Shown piece after piece: positions 1 to 9,493 of a stretch of 64,000 nt of DNA. The notes beneath the pieces are model-generated. The model saw only the letters and a program-made list of their open reading frames with translations. It made no database searches and was not told the DNA's origin. Both the position numbers and the translations under genes were made by a program. This stretch comes from an uncultured Pelagibacteraceae bacterium (lineage in GTDB: Bacteria; Pseudomonadota; Alphaproteobacteria; Pelagibacterales; Pelagibacteraceae), in NCBI GenBank assembly GCA_902584685.1, contig CACIAP010000004.1, forward strand, positions 1 to 64,000. Reading direction: 5' to 3'. Every line of letters begins with the position of its first letter. Within the stretch, counting starts at the first letter, position 1.

Positions 1-1
1 T

Positions 2-1474
2 TTTACTGAAAAACTTCTTTTAGAGGCTTGTTTAGAATTAATGTCTGATAAATCGATTATCGCAATTCAAGATATGGGTGCAGCAGGATTGACTTCATCA
101 AGTATTGAGATGGCATCAAAAGGAAACTTAGGAATTGAATTACATTTAGATAAAGTTCCTTGTAGAGAAGAAAAAATGACGCCGTATGAAATTATGTTAT
201 CTGAAAGCCAGGAAAGAATGTTGATAGTTTTAGAAAATGGCAAAGAAGATAGTGCCAAAAAAATATTTGACAAATGGAACTTAGATTTTGCAGTAATTGG
301 CAAAACAACTAACTCCAAAAATATTGAATTATATTTTGAAAAAGAAAAAGTTGCTAATGTACCAATTAAATTTTTAGCAAATGAGGCTCCTATGTATGAT
401 AGGCCTTGGAAGAAAACAAAGCTTCCTCAGAAGATTAAATTTACAAATAATGAATTTAAAAAATTAAAATTTAATGATGTAATTAAAAAAATGATTTCTA
501 ATCCAAATATTTGTTCTAAACAATGGATATGGGAACAATACGATCATACTGTAATGGGTGATACAATCCAAAAACCTGGTGGTGATGCAGGTGTTGTCAG
601 AGTACATGGTACTAAAAAAGCAGTGGCCTCCTCTGTTGATTCATCTGCTTCCTATTGTTATGCACATCCATTTACAGGAGGAAAACAAGTTGTTTGTGAA
701 GCGTGGAGAAATTTAGTTTCAGTCGGTGCAGAACCTATAGCAATAACAAATTGTTTAAACTTTGGAAATCCAGAGAAAAAAGAAAATATGGGGGAATTCG
801 TTGAGTGTATAGATGGAATTAATGAGGCAAGTAAGTATCTAAATTTTCCTGTTGTTTCAGGAAACGTGTCATTCTACAACGAAACAAAAGATAAAGGTAT
901 CAAACCTACTCCAACAATTGGAGGCGTTGGGTTAATTAAAGATTACGAAAACCTAATGAGTATGAATTTTAAGTCAAACGGAAATTTAGTTTTGGTAATA
1001 GGAAAAACAGAAGGTAGTTTAGAACAAAGTATATTTGCCAAGGTAATTTTAGATGAAAGAAAAGGACCACCGCCTGAAATAAACCTATTTAATGAAAAAA
1101 ATAATGGTGAAACTGTTCTTAAACTTATCAAAGAAAAGTTAGCTTTGTCAGTTCATGATATATCTCTTGGTGGAATAATGATTGGTGCCTTAAAGATGTG
1201 TATAGCGGGCAGTAAGGGAATTAAATTTTATAAGTTCAAGGACTTAATAAATATTTATCAATATTTTTTCTCTGAGGATCAAGGTAGATATATTATTGAA
1301 GTAGATAAAAATAATTTAAAAAAAGTAGAGAATATTTTAAAGAAAAATTCTGTGCATTTTGATTTACTGGGTGAAATAACTGAAAAAGAGATTATCATAA
1401 ATGATGAGCTAACTTTTACAGTGGACAAGGTGACAGAATTTTATAAAGGTTGGCTATATAAATACATGAGTTAA
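2..1474 (+). CDS. purL: Phosphoribosylformylglycinamidine synthase subunit PurL (5'-truncated by window edge)
   Basis: This is the C-terminal part of the ATP-dependent FGAM synthase that converts FGAR plus ammonia to FGAM in de novo purine synthesis. The reading frame is open to the window edge, so the start lies outside; the ATG at base 41 is internal. Visible family motifs are QDMGAAGL, GDAGVVRVHG and SVHDISLGG, typical of the AIRS-like domains of PurL. About 490 residues are visible out of the usual 720-740. It is followed after 2 bases by a BolA gene and then a glutaredoxin, an arrangement seen in other alphaproteobacteria. The identification is firm. Confidence 0.95.
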   Translation, partial: FTEKLLLEACLELMSDKSIIAIQDMGAAGLTSSSIEMASKGNLGIELHLDKVPCREEKMTPYEIMLSESQERMLIVLENGKEDSAKKIFDKWNLDFAVIGKTTNSKNIELYFEKEKVANVPIKFLANEAPMYDRPWKKTKLPQKIKFTNNEFKKLKFNDVIKKMISNPNICSKQWIWEQYDHTVMGDTIQKPGGDAGVVRVHGTKKAVASSVDSSASYCYAHPFTGGKQVVCEAWRNLVSVGAEPIAITNCLNFGNPEKKENMGEFVECIDGINEASKYLNFPVVSGNVSFYNETKDKGIKPTPTIGGVGLIKDYENLMSMNFKSNGNLVLVIGKTEGSLEQSIFAKVILDERKGPPPEINLFNEKNNGETVLKLIKEKLALSVHDISLGGIMIGALKMCIAGSKGIKFYKFKDLINIYQYFFSEDQGRYIIEVDKNNLKKVENILKKNSVHFDLLGEITEKEIIINDELTFTVDKVTEFYKGWLYKYMS

Positions 1475-1476
1475 TT

Positions 1477-1707
1477 ATGGCAATGGATTTGAAAGAAATT
1501 GAAAAAATGATTAAAGAAGCTCTACCAGATGCATCTATTGATATACAAGACCTAGCAGGTGACGGGAATCACTATTCCGCCACAGTGACTTCTTCTCAAT
1601 TTAAAGGTAAGAATAAAGTGCAGCAACATAAAATGGTGTATGACGCTCTAAAAGGAAAAATGGGAAATGAGCTTCATGCTTTAGCACTTAAGACAAAGGA
1701 AAATTAA
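1477..1707 (+). CDS. BolA family protein
   Basis: This 76-residue protein has the BolA fold signature: an acidic N-terminal helix, a central GDGNHYSATVTS strand-turn segment and a C-terminal ELHALALKT segment with the conserved His. BolA proteins partner with monothiol glutaredoxins to handle [2Fe-2S] clusters and iron signalling, and exactly such a glutaredoxin follows, its ATG sharing one base with the BolA stop codon (TAATG). The two are therefore probably translationally coupled. Length and the absence of a long N-terminal extension fit the small BolA/IbaG type. Confidence 0.93.
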   Translation: MAMDLKEIEKMIKEALPDASIDIQDLAGDGNHYSATVTSSQFKGKNKVQQHKMVYDALKGKMGNELHALALKTKEN

Positions 1708-2039
1708 TGGATCAACAAGTTAAAGAGCAGATTGAAAACTCAATAAATAACAGTGATGTTTGTTTATTTATGAAAGGAAGTCCAGAAGCTCCACAATGTG
1801 GCTTCTCGATGGCTGTTTCAAATATATTAAAAATTTTGGAAGTTAAATATCAAAGCGTTGATGTGTTAAAAGATCAAAAAATACGTGAAGGTATTAAAAT
1901 ATATAGTGAGTGGCCAACGATCCCTCAACTTTACATAAAAAAAGAATTCATCGGTGGATGTGATATCATCAAGGAAATGTTTGAGAACGGTGAACTTAAA
2001 AAAGTTTTTGACGAAAAAGGTATAGGGTATAAAAAATAA
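1707..2039 (+). CDS. grxD: Monothiol glutaredoxin, Grx4/GrxD family
   Basis: This 110-residue monothiol glutaredoxin carries the diagnostic CGFS active site at residues 31-34, preceded by the conserved FMKGSPEAPQ stretch. The glutathione-binding WPTIPQLY and GGCDI motifs follow. Family members bind a [2Fe-2S] cluster in a heterodimer with BolA and pass it to apoproteins; the overlapping upstream bolA gene supports that partnership. It ends 2 bases before the convergent rpsD stop, leaving no room for a conventional terminator between them. Confidence 0.96.
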   Translation: MDQQVKEQIENSINNSDVCLFMKGSPEAPQCGFSMAVSNILKILEVKYQSVDVLKDQKIREGIKIYSEWPTIPQLYIKKEFIGGCDIIKEMFENGELKKVFDEKGIGYKK

Positions 2040-2041
2040 TA

Positions 2042-2659
2042 TTATCTTGAGTAATATTCGATTACTAGATTTGGCTCCATAACAACAGGATAAGGAACTT
2101 CTTCAAACTTTGGTGTTCTCACAAACTTAATAGTTCTTTTCTTTTCATCTACTTGTAAGTATTCAGGAATATCTCTTTCCTTATTAGCTAATGCAATATC
2201 TATGATAGCTAATTGTTTTGACTTATCTTTTATCTCGATTGTATCTTCTTCGCTTAAAAGGTAGCTTGAAATGTTTACCTTTTTTCCATTCACTTTTACA
2301 TGTCCATGGTTGATAAACTGTCTTGATGAAAAAATCGTGCTAGAAAATTTTGCTCTGTAAATAACTGAGTCCAGCCTTCTCTCTAATAATCCTATTAAAT
2401 TTTCCGCAGTATCCCCTTTTTTCATAATGGCTTTTCTATAAACGTTTCTGAATTGTCGCTCATTTATATTTCCATAATATGATTTTAATTTTTGTTTAGC
2501 TTGAAGTTGAGTACCGTAGTCTGATAGTTTTGCACTTTTAGATTGCCCATGTTGTCCTGGAGGGTATGCTCTTTTGTTAAAAGGACTCTTTGGTCTCCCC
2601 CAAAGATTTACCTTTAACCTTCTATCAATTTTGTGTTTAGAATTTAATCTTTTTGTCAT
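2042..2659 (-). CDS. rpsD: 30S ribosomal protein S4
   Basis: A 205-residue S4 protein that nucleates 16S rRNA folding in small-subunit assembly. The N-terminal region contains the expected [19 protein letters not shown] segment and the middle has an S4 RNA-binding domain ([12 protein letters not shown], then [18 protein letters not shown]). It stands as a single gene rather than in the alpha operon with rpoA, which is common in alphaproteobacteria. The start is an ATG with no strong Shine-Dalgarno sequence in the AT-rich leader. Confidence 0.98.
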   Translation of the reverse strand: MTKRLNSKHKIDRRLKVNLWGRPKSPFNKRAYPPGQHGQSKSAKLSDYGTQLQAKQKLKSYYGNINERQFRNVYRKAIMKKGDTAENLIGLLERRLDSVIYRAKFSSTIFSSRQFINHGHVKVNGKKVNISSYLLSEEDTIEIKDKSKQLAIIDIALANKERDIPEYLQVDEKKRTIKFVRTPKFEEVPYPVVMEPNLVIEYYSR

Positions 2660-2699
2660 TTTGTGAAATGGTTTATAAACTTCACATCTTATTTGTCAA

Positions 2700-3413
2700 T
2701 CAACGTTTTTTTCCTAGACTTGCAAATACGCTTGATAAAATACGTGTTTCTTTGTCTGAAAGTTCCATTCTATAAAAAATGTTTCTTAAATTTTCAAGCA
2801 TTATAGGTTTTTTTTCTTTATACTTAAAAAAATTAATTTCATTTAGATTATTTAAACATAAGTTTATCATTGCTTGAATTTCCTTTTTAGAAGCTTTCTT
2901 AACCTTTTTTGACTTTTTAAACTGGTTTGATTTAGAGCTTAAAAAACTTGATACAAATTGTGCAATAATGATTAGGCTATGGGATAGATTTAAAGATTTA
3001 AAATTTACATTTGTTGGTATTTGTAAAGTGTAATTTGCATAACTAACTTCTTTATTTGATAAACCTGATGCTTCCGAACCAAATAAAAAACCAATTTTTT
3101 TTCTAAAATCTATTTTTTTTAAACCCTCAAGATTAATATGTTTTACATTTTTGTTTCTAAATCTTGCAGATGTGGCGATCAATATATCGATATCTCCTAA
3201 GGAACTTTCTAAATTATTAAATACTTTACTTTTCTTTATAATGTCTTTTGCTCCAACGGATGTCGCTAATATCTTATCGTTAGGAAAAATAGGTTTTGGA
3301 TCAATCAGATAGAGCTTTTGGAAATTAAAATTCTTTATTGCTCTTGCGCAGGAACCAATATTTTCTGATAGCTGCGGTTTGTGTAAAATAAATGTAACTT
3401 TACTTTTGTTCAT
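2700..3413 (-). CDS. RNA methyltransferase, TrmJ-like (SPOUT, TrmH group)
   Basis: This 237-residue protein has the SPOUT/TrmH knot motifs: an N-terminal LHKPQLSENIGSCARAI segment, central FLFGSEASGLSN, and IPTNVNFKSLNLSHSL near the SAM-binding knot. TrmJ enzymes 2'-O-methylate position 32 of tRNAs. A lysine-rich stretch and a C-terminal helical region follow the catalytic domain, as in TrmJ. Its ATG directly abuts the stop codon of the upstream DUF1989 gene, so the two are probably co-transcribed. The exact tRNA target is inferred from family membership. Confidence 0.85.
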   Translation of the reverse strand: MNKSKVTFILHKPQLSENIGSCARAIKNFNFQKLYLIDPKPIFPNDKILATSVGAKDIIKKSKVFNNLESSLGDIDILIATSARFRNKNVKHINLEGLKKIDFRKKIGFLFGSEASGLSNKEVSYANYTLQIPTNVNFKSLNLSHSLIIIAQFVSSFLSSKSNQFKKSKKVKKASKKEIQAMINLCLNNLNEINFFKYKEKKPIMLENLRNIFYRMELSDKETRILSSVFASLGKKR

Positions 3414-4274
3414 TTATTTGATGCCATGATTTCTATTGTAGTTAGATAATGTTGAAGGATTAATTCCTTTAAGATATTTTTGATCAACATCCCATATAGA
3501 AACCTTTAATGGATAGCACTTTGCAACATCAGACGAATGTTCTGATCCACAGTCTCCACCTGGGCAAGCAGATAAAGCCCCTAATAAATCTGTTTCAGCA
3601 AAAAATTCCAAATAATCACCAGGTCTTACAGGACTTGACTTCATAAAATATTGCTTAGTGTCGTTAGTAAAGCCAGTAAGCATAAATACATTTAATACAT
3701 CGTGTACAATTTTTTCTGCGTCATCTAATTTGATATTTTTCTCTTTAACCAAGACTCTAGTTAAGTTTGAATGACAACAATAATGATAATCGTTTTTTGA
3801 TGTTAGTTTATACGTGTAAGGATCACATCTAGTACCAATAACATCGTGGACCGAGCCCCCATCTTTGTCATAACCATACCAATCTAATGTATCCCACGTA
3901 ATTGTTGCCAATGATCTTAAATATGGAAAACTACTAAACATTTTATCTCCAACTGAAATATGTGTTCCGTAAAGAGCTCTAGTTTTTCCAGAATAAAACT
4001 TTTCCTCTAAATTATTAGCTTGAAATAAATTTAAATCTCCAACTTGTGGTCCTTCAACACTTTCTATTCTAAAAAAATTACCTGATTTAACATTAAAAGT
4101 TTTAGCATCTCTTGGAGGGACAATGACTTCATCAACTTGCTTGATGTGTTTTCTAGCTTCATGTAATATTTCAAGATTATTATTTATTGTATCATTTGGG
4201 TAACAAACAACAGGATCTGCTCCTACCCTGCTTTCAATATCAGTAGGTTTCTTAGAGAACTTCTTGATTTTCAT
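3414..4274 (-). CDS. DUF1989 family protein (urea carboxylase-associated type)
   Basis: This 286-residue protein matches the DUF1989 family, found next to urea carboxylase or in small-amine degradation clusters. Recognisable features are the early VIVPPRDAKTFNVKSG segment, a DTLDWYGYDKDGG-like middle, the YHYCCHSNL stretch and the Cys-rich SACPGGDCGSEHSSD motif, which looks like a metal site. Here it sits between trmJ and cimA, abutting both with no spacer, and no urea carboxylase or allophanate hydrolase gene is present. Its reaction is unknown; context gives no substrate. Confidence 0.75.
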   Translation of the reverse strand: MKIKKFSKKPTDIESRVGADPVVCYPNDTINNNLEILHEARKHIKQVDEVIVPPRDAKTFNVKSGNFFRIESVEGPQVGDLNLFQANNLEEKFYSGKTRALYGTHISVGDKMFSSFPYLRSLATITWDTLDWYGYDKDGGSVHDVIGTRCDPYTYKLTSKNDYHYCCHSNLTRVLVKEKNIKLDDAEKIVHDVLNVFMLTGFTNDTKQYFMKSSPVRPGDYLEFFAETDLLGALSACPGGDCGSEHSSDVAKCYPLKVSIWDVDQKYLKGINPSTLSNYNRNHGIK

Positions 4275-5876
4275 TTATTTACTTGCAGGAGCTTTATCCT
4301 TAAATAATTTGAAATCTAAACTATCGATAAGAGCTTTAAATGATGCATCAATTATATTTGGTGATACACCAATGGTAAACCAATTTTTTCCTTGAGAGTC
4401 TGTACTTTCAATTGATACTCTTGTAGTCGCTTCTGTTCCTGTATTTAAAATTCTTACTTTATAGTCAACTAATTTTAAATCTTTTAAATATTCAGAGTAT
4501 TTTTCTAACTTAGTAACATTTTTTCTTATAGCGTTATCTAAGGCATGAACAGGTCCATTGCCCTCACCTTCGCAAACTATTTGTTCACCATCAACCTCTA
4601 ATTTTGCTTTCGCTCTAGAAATTATTTTATCCTCACTGTTTTTTGAAACTGAAACATCGTATTCTTTAATTGAGATATATCTTGGAATTTCTCCCATTAC
4701 TCTTCTAGCTAGTAATTCAAAAGAAGCATCAGCTCCATCGTAACTGTAACCAATAAATTCTCTGTCTTTTACTTCTTCCAAAAGTTTTTTAACTTTTGGA
4801 TCGTTTTCTTCAATATCTATTCCAATTGTTTTAAGTCTGGATAAAATATTTGATTTACCAGACTGATCAGAAACAACTATATTTCTGTTGTTACCAACAT
4901 CTTCTGGATTAATATGCTCATAGGTTTTAGGATCTTTTTGAACAGCAGATACATGTAAACCTCCTTTGTGTGAAAATGCTGCAGCACCTACATATGGTAA
5001 ATGTTTATTGGGTTTTCTATTTAATATTTCATCAAGTAACCTTGAACATTGTGTAATGTGTTTGATATTTTTTTCTTTAATACTTATTTCAAATTTATCT
5101 GATAATTCTTTTTTAAGATGAAAAGTTGGGATAATTGACATTAAGTTAGCATTACCGCATCTTTCACCTAAACCATTTATAGTTCCTTGTATTTGTCTTG
5201 CTCCTGATAAAACGGCTGCAATTGAATTTGCAACTGCATTACCAGTATCATTATGTGCGTGAATACCTAAGTTTTCACCAGGTATGTGTTCTGAAACTTC
5301 TTTAACTATTTTTGTAACTTCATGAGGAAGTGTTCCACCATTAGTATCACAAAGAACTATCCATTTAGCACCGTTATCGTATGCAGCTTTAATGCAAGCT
5401 AAAGCATACTTTGGATTTGCTTTGTAGCCATCAAAGAAGTGTTCTGCATCAAACATAAACTCTTTGTTATTTTTTACAAAATGTTTTGTTGTCTCTTTAA
5501 TATTTTCTAAATTTTCCTCATTAGTTATCCCTAATGCAACATCAACATGAAAATCCCAAGACTTTCCTACTAAACAAACAGATTTAGTATTTGAATTTAA
5601 AATCGCTGACAAACCTGGATCATTTTCTGCACTTCGTCCAGCTTTCTTTGTCATTCCAAAAGCAGTGAAGGTAGAATTTTTTAAATCTAAACCCTTTTGA
5701 AAAAGTTCTGTATCAGACGGATTAGCCCCTGGCCAACCTCCCTCTATATAATCCACACCAAGATCATCTAAAGCATGAGCAATCTTTGTTTTTTCATCAA
5801 TTGAAAAATGTACACCTTGAGTTTGGGCTCCATCTCTCAATGTAGTATCAAATATGTATAATCGTTCTTTACTCAT
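4275..5876 (-). CDS. cimA: Citramalate synthase
   Basis: This LeuA/HMGL-family enzyme condenses pyruvate with acetyl-CoA to (R)-citramalate, the threonine-independent entry to isoleucine. The N-terminus has the DTTLRDGAQTQG catalytic motif, followed by the HAHNDTGNAVANS metal-binding motif and GLGERCGNA. A C-terminal LeuA-dimer regulatory domain (about residues 400-530) begins near SYDGADASFELL. The start chosen is the ATG whose ATGA overlaps the cysS stop; an in-frame TTG four codons upstream would lie inside cysS and is less likely. CimA rather than isopropylmalate synthase is supported by the long form and GADASFELL region. Confidence 0.9.
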   Translation of the reverse strand: MSKERLYIFDTTLRDGAQTQGVHFSIDEKTKIAHALDDLGVDYIEGGWPGANPSDTELFQKGLDLKNSTFTAFGMTKKAGRSAENDPGLSAILNSNTKSVCLVGKSWDFHVDVALGITNEENLENIKETTKHFVKNNKEFMFDAEHFFDGYKANPKYALACIKAAYDNGAKWIVLCDTNGGTLPHEVTKIVKEVSEHIPGENLGIHAHNDTGNAVANSIAAVLSGARQIQGTINGLGERCGNANLMSIIPTFHLKKELSDKFEISIKEKNIKHITQCSRLLDEILNRKPNKHLPYVGAAAFSHKGGLHVSAVQKDPKTYEHINPEDVGNNRNIVVSDQSGKSNILSRLKTIGIDIEENDPKVKKLLEEVKDREFIGYSYDGADASFELLARRVMGEIPRYISIKEYDVSVSKNSEDKIISRAKAKLEVDGEQIVCEGEGNGPVHALDNAIRKNVTKLEKYSEYLKDLKLVDYKVRILNTGTEATTRVSIESTDSQGKNWFTIGVSPNIIDASFKALIDSLDFKLFKDKAPASK

Positions 5877-7234
5877 TTTATTTTCCAAGTTGTTTTATCA
5901 TCTTTATCTTCAATTAAAATACCTTTATCTAAAAGTTCATTTCTGATTTCATCAGCTAATTGGTAATTTTTATTGTCTCTAGCTGCATTCCTGTCTTTTA
6001 TCTTTTGTAAAATCTCTTCCTCTGAAATTTCAAGAATATTCTTTTTAAACTCTTGCCATTTTGACTTTGGTTCAATTAACAGCCCAATAAAATTACACGC
6101 TGTTGTAAAAATTTCTTTGTCTTTGTCAGATCCTTTAACAGCTTTATCATATAATTTATGAATATTACTTATATATCCAGGTGTATTTAAATCATCATAA
6201 AGAGGAATTAAATCATCATCTGGGATTAATACTTTGCCCTCTGGTTTTTTTTGGCACTCGTACCATTTATCTAAAGTTTTTTTTGATTGTGTTAATAAAT
6301 CATCACTCCAATCCATTGCTTGTTTGTAGTGAGTTGAAATTAAAGCCAGTCTTAAAACTTGGCCATTATATTTCTGATAGAAATCCTTAATTTTAAAAAT
6401 ATTTCCTTGTGACTTTGCCATTTTTTCATTTGCTATTGTAATAAAACCGTTATGTATCCAATAGTTTGAAAAGGATTTAGTATTATTAGCGCATCTTGAT
6501 TGAGCAATTTCATTTTCGTGATGAGGAAAAATTAAATCTCTTCCTCCACCGTGTATGTCAAAAGTATCACCGAGATATTTTTTTGACATTGCGGAACACT
6601 CTAAATGCCAACCAGGTCTTCCATTGCCCCAAGGTGAGTCCCAACTTGGCTCATCTTTATTAGATGGTTTCCACAATACAAAATCTTCTGGATTTTTTTT
6701 ATTTTCTGATACTTCAACTCTAGCTCCTGCTTTTAATTCTTCTATATTTTTATTTGATAATTTTCCATAATCTTTAAAACTAGAAACATCAAAATAAATA
6801 TGAGAATTTTTTTCATAAGCATTTTTATTTTTAAAAAGAACGTTAATCATTTCAACCATTAAAGAAATATTCTCTGTCGCCTTGGGCTCAAAAGATGGTT
6901 TTTCACAATTTAAATAATCACAATCATTGTGAAAACTATTGGTAATATTTTTAGTTAAAACATCTATTGATATTTTTTTTTGTTTTGCGCTTTCAATAAT
7001 TTTATCGTCTATATCAGTTATGTTTCGAACATAAGTAACTGATTTATTTCCATACTTACATTTTAAAACCTTGAACAGAATATCAAATACTACTAATGGT
7101 CTTGCATTACCTATATGAGGATCATCATAAACTGTTGGTCCACATACATACATTTTCACTTTTTTTGGGTCTATTGGTTCAAATATTTCTTTTTTACCGC
7201 CAAGACTATTAGTTAAATATATATCTTTGTTCAT
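5873..7234 (-). CDS. cysS: Cysteinyl-tRNA synthetase
   Basis: This 453-residue class I synthetase charges tRNA-Cys. It shows the zinc-binding Cys and HIGH-like motif in YVCGPTVYDDPHIGN (about residues 29-43), the WHLECSAM and HGGGRDLIFPHHENE segments that hold further Zn ligands, and a KMAKS variant of the KMSKS loop. The anticodon-binding C-terminal part ends with an ADEIRNELLDKGI helix and a DDKTTWK tail. Its stop overlaps the cimA start by four bases, so cysS and cimA are translationally coupled. Confidence 0.97.
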   Translation of the reverse strand: MNKDIYLTNSLGGKKEIFEPIDPKKVKMYVCGPTVYDDPHIGNARPLVVFDILFKVLKCKYGNKSVTYVRNITDIDDKIIESAKQKKISIDVLTKNITNSFHNDCDYLNCEKPSFEPKATENISLMVEMINVLFKNKNAYEKNSHIYFDVSSFKDYGKLSNKNIEELKAGARVEVSENKKNPEDFVLWKPSNKDEPSWDSPWGNGRPGWHLECSAMSKKYLGDTFDIHGGGRDLIFPHHENEIAQSRCANNTKSFSNYWIHNGFITIANEKMAKSQGNIFKIKDFYQKYNGQVLRLALISTHYKQAMDWSDDLLTQSKKTLDKWYECQKKPEGKVLIPDDDLIPLYDDLNTPGYISNIHKLYDKAVKGSDKDKEIFTTACNFIGLLIEPKSKWQEFKKNILEISEEEILQKIKDRNAARDNKNYQLADEIRNELLDKGILIEDKDDKTTWKIK

Positions 7235-7279
7235 TATATTAGGAATATACCTTTAATTTAGATTTGTGAATCTATTTGA

Positions 7280-8017
7280 TTAACTAGGAATCTTGCATAT
7301 TGGAATTGGCTCCATTTTATGCAAATTTGCTTTTCTGATTTGAATATATTTATCTCGATTTTTTGAATTCTCGTTATCCATGGCCTCTTCTATTTCTTTG
7401 TATGATAATCCTAATTGACCTTCATCAGTTCTACCATCATCCCAAAGACCATCTGTTGGAGCTGCATTAATAATATCATCAAGTATCTTTAATTCTCTTC
7501 CAAGCTCCCATACCTCAGTTTTGTTGCAATCAGCTATTGGAGATATATCAACACCACCATCACCATATTTTGTATAAAAACCAACTCCAAAGTCTTCAAC
7601 TTTATTTCCAGTTCCAACAACTATTCCGTTGTTAGCTGCTGCAACTTGATAAAGTGTTGACATTCTTAATCTTGCTCTTGAATTAGCCATACCATGTTCG
7701 TTACTAAAATCTTTTAGTGTACTTTCGAATGTTTTGAATAAACTGTCTAGTTCAACTGTATGCCCTTCAACATTTTTAAAATTTTTCTTTAACCATTCTT
7801 GATGCCTTAGGCTTAAATCATGTTGGGAACCATTTTGTTTTATTGGCATCGATAATACGATTGTTCTTAATCCAGTCATGGCACTGAGTGTACTTGAAAC
7901 TGAAGAATCAATTCCTCCTGATATACCAATAACTAATGATTTAGCTTTTACTGGCATTGAATTTACGTAATTTAAAATCCAATCTTTAATAAATATTACT
8001 TTTTTAGAAGATTCCAT
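7280..8017 (-). CDS. nadE: NAD synthetase, ammonia-dependent type
   Basis: This N-type ATP pyrophosphatase amidates deamido-NAD to NAD. The P-loop SGGIDSS lies at residues 33-39, with GTGNKVEDFGVGFYTKYGDGG in the deamido-NAD site and a DGLWDDGRTDEGQLG loop. At 245 residues it lacks the N-terminal glutaminase (CN-hydrolase) domain of long NadE proteins, so it should use free ammonia. It is a separate gene with 45-base spacing to cysS and 37 bases to the DAHP synthase gene. Confidence 0.94.
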   Translation of the reverse strand: MESSKKVIFIKDWILNYVNSMPVKAKSLVIGISGGIDSSVSSTLSAMTGLRTIVLSMPIKQNGSQHDLSLRHQEWLKKNFKNVEGHTVELDSLFKTFESTLKDFSNEHGMANSRARLRMSTLYQVAAANNGIVVGTGNKVEDFGVGFYTKYGDGGVDISPIADCNKTEVWELGRELKILDDIINAAPTDGLWDDGRTDEGQLGLSYKEIEEAMDNENSKNRDKYIQIRKANLHKMEPIPICKIPS

Positions 8018-8054
8018 GATTCAAATATAAGACAAAATTTAAATTTTTAAATGT

Positions 8055-9434
8055 CTAAGATGCCGCTTTAATTGCATTTCTTGCATAGTTGGAATTCTTT
8101 TTGATCTCATCTGAGATTAAGAAAGCCAATTCTAAAGCTTGATCTGCGTTCAATCTAGGGTCACAATGAGTGTGGTATCTACTTGATAAATCTTGTTCAG
8201 ATATATTTTTTGCCCCACCTGTACATTCTGTCACATTCTGACCAGTCATTTCTATATGTAATCCACCAGCATAAGAACTTTCGCTTTGATGTACTGCAAA
8301 AACATTTTTTACTTCGTTTAATACTTTATTAAACGGTCTTGTTTTAAAACCTGTTGTTGATTTAATTGTATTTCCATGCATTGGATCACATGACCAAATT
8401 ACATTTAAACCTTCTTTTTTAATTCTTCTTATCAACTTAGGTAAGAATTTTTCAACTTGATCGTGACCAAACCTAGATATTAAAGTAATTTTACCTTTTT
8501 CATTTTTTGGGTTAATTACTTCACAAATTTTTGCAATCTCTTCTGGTTTAGATGTCGGTCCACATTTTATACCAATTGGGTTTTCAATACCTTTGCAAAA
8601 TTCAACATGTCCTCCATCTAATTGTCTTGTTCTATCACCAATCCAGACAAAGTGTGCTGACGTTGCATGATACTCTCCTGTAGTCGAGTCAACCCTTGCC
8701 ATACTTTCTTCAAATGGTAAATGCAAAGCTTCATGAGATGTCCAAAAATTTACTGTTTTTAATCTTCTATTGAAATCTGAATTAATTCCACAAGCATCCA
8801 TAAATGCCAAAGCATCTGCAATTTTATCTTCAAGTTCTTTAAATTTTTTGGCTTGAGGACTTTTTTTAATGTAACCTAAATTCCATAAGTGTACATTTTT
8901 TAAATCAGCAAAACCCCCGTTAGAAAATGCTCTTAAAAGATTTAATGTTGAAGCAGACTGAGAGTATGCCTTAAATAATCTTTTTGGATCATGTCTTCTA
9001 GATTTTTCAGTAAAATCAATTCCATTTACATTGTCACCTAAGTAACTTGGTAATTCTTTATCACCCTGTTTTTCAGTTGGTGCACTTCTAGGTTTTGCGA
9101 ACTGTCCTGCTATTCTTCCGAGTTTAATAATTGGAAGCGAAGCTGAGTATGTAAGTACTAATGACATCTGAAGAATAACTTTAAATGTATCTCTTATATT
9201 GTCCGGATTAAACTCAGCGAAACTTTCTGCACAGTCTCCTCCTTGTAAAAGAAAAGCCTTTCCATCAACAACTTGTGAAAGTTGATCTTTAAGATGTCTT
9301 GTCTCACCAGCAAATACTAATGGTGGAAAAGATTTAATTTTACTTAATACCTGGTTAAGTTCCTTTTCACTTTCATAAGAAGGAACATGTTTGACAGGAT
9401 ATTTTCTCCAACTGTTTGGTCTCCAATTTTTCAT
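8055..9434 (-). CDS. 3-deoxy-7-phosphoheptulonate synthase, class II
   Basis: This 459-residue enzyme condenses phosphoenolpyruvate with erythrose 4-phosphate in the first step of the shikimate pathway. It is the class II (plant/AroG-II) type: it begins with WRPNSWRKYPVKHVP, carries LLQGGDCAESFAEF with the metal-binding Cys, GRIAGQFAKPRSAP, and the C-terminal WSCDPMHGN and HIEMTGQNVTECTGG metal/substrate motifs. Class II enzymes differ wholly from E. coli AroFGH. The start fits the conserved N-terminal W-P-S-W pattern of the family. Confidence 0.96.
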   Translation of the reverse strand: MKNWRPNSWRKYPVKHVPSYESEKELNQVLSKIKSFPPLVFAGETRHLKDQLSQVVDGKAFLLQGGDCAESFAEFNPDNIRDTFKVILQMSLVLTYSASLPIIKLGRIAGQFAKPRSAPTEKQGDKELPSYLGDNVNGIDFTEKSRRHDPKRLFKAYSQSASTLNLLRAFSNGGFADLKNVHLWNLGYIKKSPQAKKFKELEDKIADALAFMDACGINSDFNRRLKTVNFWTSHEALHLPFEESMARVDSTTGEYHATSAHFVWIGDRTRQLDGGHVEFCKGIENPIGIKCGPTSKPEEIAKICEVINPKNEKGKITLISRFGHDQVEKFLPKLIRRIKKEGLNVIWSCDPMHGNTIKSTTGFKTRPFNKVLNEVKNVFAVHQSESSYAGGLHIEMTGQNVTECTGGAKNISEQDLSSRYHTHCDPRLNADQALELAFLISDEIKKNSNYARNAIKAAS

Positions 9435-9493
9435 AATTCAACCTTAAGATGAATATATAACTAAATTATGACAAAAGAGAATAGTTATTTTTA

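Noticed and set aside
5877-5888. TTG start four codons upstream for citramalate synthase
   Set aside because: The ATG that forms an ATGA overlap with the cysS stop is a better, typical coupled start.
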